Source of the DNA: Bacillota bacterium
GTDB lineage: Bacteria; Bacillota; Clostridia; Acetivibrionales; DSM-2933
Length of the DNA stretch: 6,539 bases
Reading direction: 5' to 3'
Assembly (NCBI GenBank): GCA_023441845.1
Contig: JAEZNF010000027.1
Coordinates: 1 to 6,539 of the forward strand
The notes below the pieces were generated by a model that was not told the DNA's origin, did not search any database, and saw only the letters and a program-made list of their open reading frames with translations. Positions 1 to 4,851 of this stretch are shown one piece after another (within the stretch, counting starts at the first letter, position 1; each line of letters opens with the position of its first letter). The position numbers and the translations under genes were made by a program.

Positions 1-726
1 CTCTTGGATATAGGTACAGAGGTCAGCTTTAAAGGGAAAAGCCTCTATGTAAGCGATGCGGTTTCGCAGCTTGTGGACGGTATACTGACTCATACTTACA
101 GTCTGACTCCTAAAATGGGCTTAAGCCAGAATAAAATCTATAATGATAAGATAATAGGCCTGTCCTTAGAAGGAGAGGTGCTTGAAGTATCGAAAGACAA
201 TATTAAGGTTTGGCTTATTGATATAGATAAAAAGAAGACAAGTGCCGGTGACGCATGGTTTTTTCACTATTCGGCAAACTATACGGCCGAAGGAAACAGC
301 GGTTGGTACTGTATGCCCGAAACCGGAGACCATGTACTGGTGCATTTTCCGGACAATAAGGAAGAAAACGGAGTTTCCATCGGTTCGGTAAGAAAAGATT
401 CCGAAGAAGGGTCTAATAATAAGGTTGGCAACCCCGATATCAAATATTTCAGGACTAAATCCGGCAAAGAGCTTATGTTTAGTCAGCAGGAAATATTGAT
501 TTCGGCAAAGGACGGCGAGACGTTCATAAAATTAAGTGAATCGGACGGAATAATGATTTACAGTACAAAGCCCGTTAAGATCATGACAAAAGAGGATCTT
601 GTCATGTCAGCCGAAAAAAATGTAGTAATTAGCGCAAAGGAAAAAATAAGCATGACCTGCAAGGACAGTTCCATAACAATGGATGGTATGGTTTCCTTAA
701 AGGGTAAGGAAGTAAAAACAAACTAA
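1..726 (+). CDS. VgrG-like spike protein, 3' part (5' end outside window)
   Basis: This is the C-terminal 241 residues of a contractile-injection spike protein. The frame is open from base 1, so the TTG at 4 is not a real start. It aligns along its whole length with the complete paralogue at 2918-4636, and its first codons match residue ~240 there, so about 239 residues are missing upstream. An OB-fold (gp5-like) region covers residues ~50-135, with the motif YTAEGNSGWYCMPE at 94-107 followed by a G(D)xVxVxFP strand and an SVRK end. Residues ~150-241 are a repetitive beta-rich tail (alternating V/I/M and K/S/D, SSITMDG at 223-229), as expected for the beta-helical spike needle. It ends soon after that motif (KGKEVKTN) and lacks the hydrophobic tail of its paralogue. 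By family, the trimer would form the puncturing spike onto which tip and effector proteins load. The spike assignment is firm; the type of injection system is unknown. Confidence 0.85.
   Translation, partial: LLDIGTEVSFKGKSLYVSDAVSQLVDGILTHTYSLTPKMGLSQNKIYNDKIIGLSLEGEVLEVSKDNIKVWLIDIDKKKTSAGDAWFFHYSANYTAEGNSGWYCMPETGDHVLVHFPDNKEENGVSIGSVRKDSEEGSNNKVGNPDIKYFRTKSGKELMFSQQEILISAKDGETFIKLSESDGIMIYSTKPVKIMTKEDLVMSAEKNVVISAKEKISMTCKDSSITMDGMVSLKGKEVKTN
295..311 (+). repeat. Direct repeat shared by the two spike genes, copy 1
   Basis: These 17 bases are identical to 3932-3948. Both lie in the gp5-like motif (NSGWYC) of the two spike paralogues. Flanking codons match at the protein level with silent changes. 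This is coding homology between paralogues, not a mobile-element end. Confidence 0.7.
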
Positions 727-774
727 AGCTATATTTATAAAAGCCATAATGCTGATTTTAAGTGGGGGAGCAGA

Positions 775-1908
775 GTGAACAGGATTGAGGCACTTGAGCA
801 GTTTAAAGAAAATACTGTGAGGGATAGATGCAATGAAAAATTACTTTCGCTGGAAAAGTATTTTGAAGAGAAGAAAGACAGCCTGGTTCAGGGTTTTATT
901 GAATCCTTCAGGCAAATATGCCTTGTAATAAAAGAAATTCAGTCAAGGAATGAAAAGGGTAAGATAGGTTATATCACTTATTCCATGATGCGTACAGCTA
1001 TTGCGGAAAAAAAGTACAGCTACCTGGTAGAAGCGTTTGATAAAGAGTGGTTTTTGGATTTAGACCCGTGCAATTCGACATATGATGCCGGGTGGGCTTT
1101 TGGGTTTCTGGATGAACTGCGGTTAGAGCTGGAAGAGAAAAGAAAGCTGTATTTCGGTACTATTGTAACATGCGATGTAGACAATATGATACAGGCTGAA
1201 GCGGCAAAATTCAACGAATACATCATTAGCCTGGCAAGATACGCGATGCCCAAAGCTGTCCTTTTAAAGGAATACCAGGACATAATAAGGGAAGAGGAGC
1301 TTGAAATAAGGGTAGGCGAGTACAGGGATGCGAGTGAATCTGTGTACAAGGAAGATACTCGGGAAAAAGACTCTGAAAAGATCAAGGAATGGCTAAATGA
1401 AAAGCTTGAGGATGAATATTCCTTTGAGGTGTTTAGAAAACTTAACCTTAGAGGTGGAGATTATAGGAATATTGATTTTAGCTATGCCGATTTCAGCGGA
1501 AGTGACCTGTCGGAAAGCAAATTGAACGGGTGTACACTGGTCGGAACGAAATTTACAGGAGCAGATTTAAATGCTGTCAATTTTGGAAGCACAGTTTTAT
1601 ATGGTGCCGATTTTAAAAATTGTAATCTAAAAAATGCCGTTTTTTATATGGTTGAAGGTGCGGGTGGTGTGGAAAACCCGGATTTATGGGAAAGGCCCGG
1701 ATTTATGGGAATAAGTTTTGAAGGCGCAGACCTTGAAGGCGCTGATTTTGAGGGTGCTGATTTAAAAGGGGCTGTATTTACCGGCGCCAACTTAAAAAAT
1801 GTGAATTTTTCAGGCACAATCTTAACCAATGCGGTATTTTCCGAAAAGGATTTAGATATTCTTAATTTGGACAGAGCGCAGCAAAAAGTGATAAAATGGA
1901 AACGTTAG
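775..1908 (+). CDS. Pentapeptide-repeat protein with helical N-terminal domain
   Basis: A 377-residue protein. The GTG start at 775 is chosen because GGGGGAG at 764-770 sits 4 bases upstream. Residues 1-222 are highly charged and probably mostly alpha-helical (many E/K, e.g. LEKYFEEKKD and ELRLELEEKRK); I do not recognise this part. Residues 223-292 hold 14 pentapeptide repeats of the A(D/N)(L/F)xx type. A 20-residue non-repeat insert (293-312, with two Pro and a Trp) follows, then 9 more repeats (313-357) and a basic tail ending VIKWKR. Such repeats fold as a right-handed quadrilateral beta-helix, so 23 units give about five to six coils. There is no signal peptide or membrane segment, so it is probably cytoplasmic. 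It lies 48 bases after a spike gene and 12 bases before the next start, inside the spike/tip/RHS operon. A role as adaptor, chaperone or structural partner is inference. The repeat call is certain; the function is unknown. Confidence 0.9.
   Translation: MNRIEALEQFKENTVRDRCNEKLLSLEKYFEEKKDSLVQGFIESFRQICLVIKEIQSRNEKGKIGYITYSMMRTAIAEKKYSYLVEAFDKEWFLDLDPCNSTYDAGWAFGFLDELRLELEEKRKLYFGTIVTCDVDNMIQAEAAKFNEYIISLARYAMPKAVLLKEYQDIIREEELEIRVGEYRDASESVYKEDTREKDSEKIKEWLNEKLEDEYSFEVFRKLNLRGGDYRNIDFSYADFSGSDLSESKLNGCTLVGTKFTGADLNAVNFGSTVLYGADFKNCNLKNAVFYMVEGAGGVENPDLWERPGFMGISFEGADLEGADFEGADLKGAVFTGANLKNVNFSGTILTNAVFSEKDLDILNLDRAQQKVIKWKR
1711..1800 (+). repeat. Six tandem 15-base units coding pentapeptides
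   Basis: Six in-frame 15-base units start at 1711, 1726, 1741, 1756, 1771 and 1786. Each encodes one pentapeptide (ISFEG, ADLEG, ADFEG, ADLKG, AVFTG, ANLKN). Units 2 and 3 are the most alike, sharing GC(A/T)GA(C/T) and GA(A/G)GG(C/T) with changes mostly at wobble positions. This is the most regular part of the second repeat block and suggests local tandem duplication followed by silent drift. Confidence 0.75.
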
Positions 1909-1920
1909 TGAGGGAACGTG
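1909..1920 (+). promoter_or_regulatory. Ribosome binding site deciding the start of the Imm11-like gene
   Basis: TGAGGGA at 1909-1915 lies right after the upstream stop codon. Two in-frame starts follow back to back: GTG at 1918 and ATG at 1921. Spacing after the purine run is only 2 bases to the GTG but 5 bases to the ATG, which favours ATG 1921. The GTG would add just one residue. Confidence 0.6.
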
Positions 1921-2448
1921 ATGGAATATTTCATAATTTCACAGGATATTGCAATACCGGATCAGGTACAGCCTGTCGGAATATTAAAGGTCATAGACAG
2001 GGAGTCCATTAAACCGGAAAACATTAGAAAGATGGATGAACTTGCCGTTCAGTTTGAAATAAAGGAAAACAACAAGGCTGTATATGTGGATTTTATAGAG
2101 AATCCTGTTCCGCTGGTGTCGGACAGACTTAAAGACATACTATCAAAGTATGAGGAGAGAATTTTTTTCAAACCCGTATTACTGGCTGATATAAAGAATA
2201 CGAGGCAGGATGTTTACTGGCTTTTGGTTCCGGACAGTATTGAGTGCCTGTCCGATAAAAGTGAATTCAACAAAAACGGAACCGTTAAAAATCTTGTTCT
2301 GGATGAAAACAAGGTAAGATTCAGAAAAGTGTTTAAAGTAAAAGGAATATTGGAGAATTTGATAATTATAAGGCTTGATGTGGCGGAAAGCCTTTTAAGA
2401 CGGGAGTTTACAGGTATAAAGCTGAAAAAGGCAGAAATAAGTCACTAA
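1921..2448 (+). CDS. Imm11 (DUF1629)-like protein
   Basis: A 175-residue soluble protein starting at ATG 1921, with a GTG at 1918 as a minor alternative. Its layout resembles the Imm11/DUF1629 family: an opening beta strand MEYFIISQD, a central VSDRLKDILSKY helix, and a closing segment where RLDVAESLLRREFTGIKLKK resembles the family's typical end (strand, helix, then a (G)-hydrophobic strand). This is recognition by eye, not a profile match. Family members were described as immunity proteins of polymorphic toxins, but they also occur beside spike and PAAR-like genes. Here the gene sits between the pentapeptide-repeat gene and the DUF4280 gene (13-base gap), well upstream of the RHS toxin carrier. 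That is not the usual place for a cognate immunity gene, so a chaperone or assembly role is equally possible. There is no signal peptide or membrane helix. Confidence 0.5.
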   Translation: MEYFIISQDIAIPDQVQPVGILKVIDRESIKPENIRKMDELAVQFEIKENNKAVYVDFIENPVPLVSDRLKDILSKYEERIFFKPVLLADIKNTRQDVYWLLVPDSIECLSDKSEFNKNGTVKNLVLDENKVRFRKVFKVKGILENLIIIRLDVAESLLRREFTGIKLKKAEISH

Positions 2449-2461
2449 AGGGGGAGTATTT

Positions 2462-2899
2462 ATGGGATTAGGTTCTATAGCCGGTAAATTGGGGCTTCAG
2501 GCACTTGGAAGCATAGGTGCAGGTGATAGCTATGTAGTAATGGGAGCCATGACTGAATGCACATGGGGAAGTATGGACAGCAGGCTTATACTTCCTTTAA
2601 GCCACGGAGTATATATAAAGGGAAGAGCACAGCTTAATATAATGGATTTTAAGCCCATTATGAATATCCTGCCTTTCGGTATGTGCAGCAGCCTTCTAAA
2701 TCCGCTTGTAGCGGCAGCCACTGCGGCCAACCAGGGAGTATTAAGAAAAATGCCGTGTATTCCGGTTGTAGTCACTCCGTGGATGAAAGGAAAAATGGAT
2801 AAATTGGTCGAGAGCCAGCCTGCATTATTGTGCAGTTCAATGAACATGTGCCTGTTTGCCGGTCTGATTACAATAAACGACGACGGTCAGCCGTTGTAA
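2462..2899 (+). CDS. DUF4280 PAAR-like spike-tip protein
   Basis: A 145-residue protein starting at ATG 2462, with AAAGGGGGAG at 2447-2456 five bases upstream. It shows the DUF4280 pattern in order: SYVVMGAMTECTWG (23-36), a strand region with a central D62, PFGMCSS (71-77), MPCIP (97-101), the TPW motif (105-107), PALLCSSMNMC (120-130), AG(L)I and a terminal DDGQ (140-143). Five cysteines (33, 75, 99, 124, 130) fall in the conserved blocks and could bind a metal, as His/Cys residues do in classical PAAR tips. Residues 1-22 are an extra Gly-rich, weakly hydrophobic leader. By family, DUF4280 proteins are PAAR-like and would cap the VgrG needle. The next gene, 18 bases on, is a VgrG, which supports that pairing. 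Family assignment is strong; tip function is by analogy. Confidence 0.85.
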   Translation: MGLGSIAGKLGLQALGSIGAGDSYVVMGAMTECTWGSMDSRLILPLSHGVYIKGRAQLNIMDFKPIMNILPFGMCSSLLNPLVAAATAANQGVLRKMPCIPVVVTPWMKGKMDKLVESQPALLCSSMNMCLFAGLITINDDGQPL

Positions 2900-2903
2900 G
2901 GCA

Positions 2904-2917
2904 TAGGGGGGATTGGT
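2904..2917 (+). promoter_or_regulatory. Ribosome binding site for the complete spike gene
   Basis: AGGGGGGA at 2905-2912 lies in the 18-base gap after the DUF4280 stop, about 5 bases before GTG 2918. No other in-frame start fits this site, so it fixes GTG as the start codon. Confidence 0.7.
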
Positions 2918-4636
2918 GTGGGAAAAGCAGTTAGTCCGATAACGTGCGGTAACATCAAATTGAAATCTCCATACGGGATAAAACAATTGGATGGATTGAA
3001 GATTGTAAAGAGATTAAATGAGCATGCAGTATTGTATTTCACCGGAGTGATTGATGAAGATAAACAGGACAGCTACGTAGAAAAAGCTACGGTTAATGAT
3101 CAAATAGAAGTAGTTCAGACGGATGGTGAAGGCGGCACGGTTAGAACCCTTTTTAAAGGACTTGTGTCAAACCTGGGAGTAAGGTGCGTACGGGGAATAT
3201 ACTATTTGGAGGCCGAAGCACTGTCTCATACACATTCACTTGATGTAAAGAGAAAGTTCCGTTCCTTTCAAAATAAGGATATGTCCATGGAGGAGCTTAT
3301 AAATAAGGTAAAGGAAGGTTCCGGTGCAATTTTCGAGGATACTGTAACAAATGGTGCTAAACTTAATGAGTTTACGGTACAGTATGACGAGACCGACTGG
3401 ATGTTTTTAAAGAGAATGGCATCACGCTTAGGTTCGGTATTGACTCCTCAGGCAGATTCGGACAAACCGAAATTCTGGTTCGGACTGCCGCGCGGAAAGG
3501 ATAAAAAATTTAAAGACGGATTTCACTTTACCGTTAACAAAGATATCTCGAAATACCTTATTTTGTCGGGAAACTCGGAGGAGTGCCCGGAAGAGCATGA
3601 ATTTACATACTTTGATGTTGAAAGTAAATATTACCTTGAACTGGGTGACAAGGTGAAAATCAATGAAAAGAGCGTGATTCTGGTTAAGTCAACCGCAGTT
3701 GTTAAAAATGGCATACTGACGTTTGATTATGTTTTTGCGCCCGAAAACGGGATGAAACAGAATCGTATCAACAATATTCTTGTTACGGGTGCTTCCCTGG
3801 AAGGAAAAGTCATTGAATTAAAGGGCGATACCTTAAAGGTTGAGCTTGATATCGACAAGGATCACAGTAGTAAACCAAGTAAGGCGGAATCATGCTTTTT
3901 CAGGTATACCACCGGCTATACTGCCGAGGGTAACAGCGGTTGGTACTGCATGCCCCAGCTTAATGACTTTGTAAAGATTTATATACCGACTGCCGTGGAA
4001 GAAAGTGCCGTTGCAATGAGCTCGGTTAGAAAAGGCGGAGCAAGCAACCCCAAGACAGGCAAGCCCAGTATGAAATATTTTCAGACCAACTTCGGCAAAC
4101 ATATGAAGCTCGGTGAGACCGACGTTGAGTTTACGGCCATAGAGGGCGCGATGCACATAATCCTTGATGAAGGCAAGGGAATTGATATCACGAGCAGCAA
4201 GTCCATACTGATACAGTCCGATAAAGACCTTGTTCTGGACGGAAAAACCATCAGCATTACCGCTGTAAACGAAACAATAGGCGTAAGCTGCAATAGCAGC
4301 AGCATAACCATGGACGGCGAGACACATGTAAAAGGCACGATAGTGAAGGCGGTAGGTACAAATAAGGCCCCAATGTCACTGGGCGATGTTTTGAACATGG
4401 TCAAGGATACCGTTATGATGCCTATTGAAGCTGCCAAAGGTGTAGTTGCCATGGGTGCAATGATCGGCGATGCAGCAAAAAGCGGAACATTGGGCGAAAC
4501 CTGCATGGGCGTGGTAACAAGTGTTCCGGCAGTAGCAGGTGCTATTAAGGTAACGGGAATGGACAGTCAGGTTGAAACCAATACCGTAATGAAGTCCGGA
4601 AAAGGCAAGACTGGCCTCAGGGGGGTGCAGGCATGA
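2918..4636 (+). CDS. VgrG-like spike protein, complete, with C-terminal extension
   Basis: A complete 572-residue VgrG/gpD-type spike protein. Residues ~1-235 are the gp27-like base, with the family signature QYDETDWMFLKRMAS at 155-169. A gp5-like OB fold covers ~285-375, with YTAEGNSGWYCMP at 334-346 and SSVRKGG after it. A beta-rich needle covers ~385-480, with SSITMDG at 461-467. Residues from ~240 onward match the truncated gene at 1-726 closely. Unlike that paralogue, it continues for about 89 residues (484-572), which are rich in Met, Ala, Gly and Val. This tail has two hydrophobic stretches (~499-520 and ~530-547) and a basic GKGKTGLRG end. The tail may bind the RHS partner or the tip protein (inference). 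The gene follows DUF4280 by 18 bases and overlaps the RHS gene by 4 bases, so the three products are probably made together and assembled as spike, tip and cargo. Confidence 0.9.
   Translation: MGKAVSPITCGNIKLKSPYGIKQLDGLKIVKRLNEHAVLYFTGVIDEDKQDSYVEKATVNDQIEVVQTDGEGGTVRTLFKGLVSNLGVRCVRGIYYLEAEALSHTHSLDVKRKFRSFQNKDMSMEELINKVKEGSGAIFEDTVTNGAKLNEFTVQYDETDWMFLKRMASRLGSVLTPQADSDKPKFWFGLPRGKDKKFKDGFHFTVNKDISKYLILSGNSEECPEEHEFTYFDVESKYYLELGDKVKINEKSVILVKSTAVVKNGILTFDYVFAPENGMKQNRINNILVTGASLEGKVIELKGDTLKVELDIDKDHSSKPSKAESCFFRYTTGYTAEGNSGWYCMPQLNDFVKIYIPTAVEESAVAMSSVRKGGASNPKTGKPSMKYFQTNFGKHMKLGETDVEFTAIEGAMHIILDEGKGIDITSSKSILIQSDKDLVLDGKTISITAVNETIGVSCNSSSITMDGETHVKGTIVKAVGTNKAPMSLGDVLNMVKDTVMMPIEAAKGVVAMGAMIGDAAKSGTLGETCMGVVTSVPAVAGAIKVTGMDSQVETNTVMKSGKGKTGLRGVQA
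3932..3948 (+). repeat. Direct repeat shared by the two spike genes, copy 2
   Basis: This is the second copy of the 17-base identity at 295-311, in the same codon phase of the paralogous spike gene. Recombination between the copies would join the first gene's front to the second gene's tail and delete the four genes' worth of sequence between them. That is a possibility, not something observed here. Confidence 0.7.
4619..4636 (+). promoter_or_regulatory. Ribosome binding site and ATGA stop/start overlap
   Basis: AGGGGGG at 4619-4625 lies inside the last codons of the spike gene, 7 bases before ATG 4633. That ATG shares bases with the spike's TGA stop (ATGA, 4633-4636). This arrangement is typical of translational coupling and fixes the RHS start. 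It would also tie the amount of RHS protein to the amount of spike. Confidence 0.75.
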
Positions 4637-4851
4637 AGATTGGGTTTATATTAAAGCTTTCAAAGAAATTCGGGAAATCGGTTACCGGTGCGAAGAAATT
4701 TGCATTGAAAGCCGGGAAGATGAAAAAGTTAAAAAAGCTTAATAAGGCTATGAAAGCACGAAAGAGGCTTGCACTAAATAAATTTAAAAAGCTCAGGCAA
4801 AGAATGTTTCGCAATATGAAACCCGGTTTTTTGAAATGTAAGATTTTAAGA
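4633..4851 (+). other. Acid-free polybasic leader region of the RHS protein
   Basis: Codons 1-73 of the RHS gene encode a segment rich in Lys and Arg (clusters at 29-35, 41-45 and 50-60) with regularly spaced Leu/Phe/Met/Ala and no acidic residue. Only Gly14, Gly19, Gly28, Pro64 and Gly65 are likely to interrupt helices. It probably forms amphipathic helices. It replaces the PAAR or hydrophobic N-terminal region seen in type VI RHS effectors. A role in cargo loading, or in binding an acidic partner or nucleic acid, is inference. Confidence 0.6.

Noticed and set aside
4..6. TTG at 4 as the start of the first gene
   Set aside because: The frame is open to base 1 and the protein aligns to the middle of its paralogue, so the gene is cut by the window edge.
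727..774. Possible promoter in the 48-base gap (CATAAT at 745-750)
   Set aside because: There is no matching -35 element at the proper distance, and the gap is too short and otherwise featureless to claim a promoter.
1711..1800. Tandem 15-base units as a CRISPR or mobile repeat
   Set aside because: Units are contiguous, in frame and encode pentapeptides; there are no spacers.
1020..1829. - strand open frames opposite the pentapeptide-repeat gene, one with a Pro/Ser/Ala repeat
   Set aside because: The repetitive protein is just the reverse complement of the pentapeptide codons.
2231..2254. Perfect 7-base inverted repeat (CGGACAG/CTGTCCG) with a 10-base loop
   Set aside because: It lies inside the Imm11-like coding region, has no T-run after it and no gene end nearby, so it is not a credible terminator; probably chance.
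2530..2847. - strand 105-codon open frame
   Set aside because: It is antisense to the DUF4280 gene, whose conserved motifs show which strand codes.
3890..4506. Two overlapping - strand open frames of 145 and 141 codons
   Set aside because: Both are antisense to the well-supported spike gene; their composition is that of a reverse shadow and no family is recognisable.
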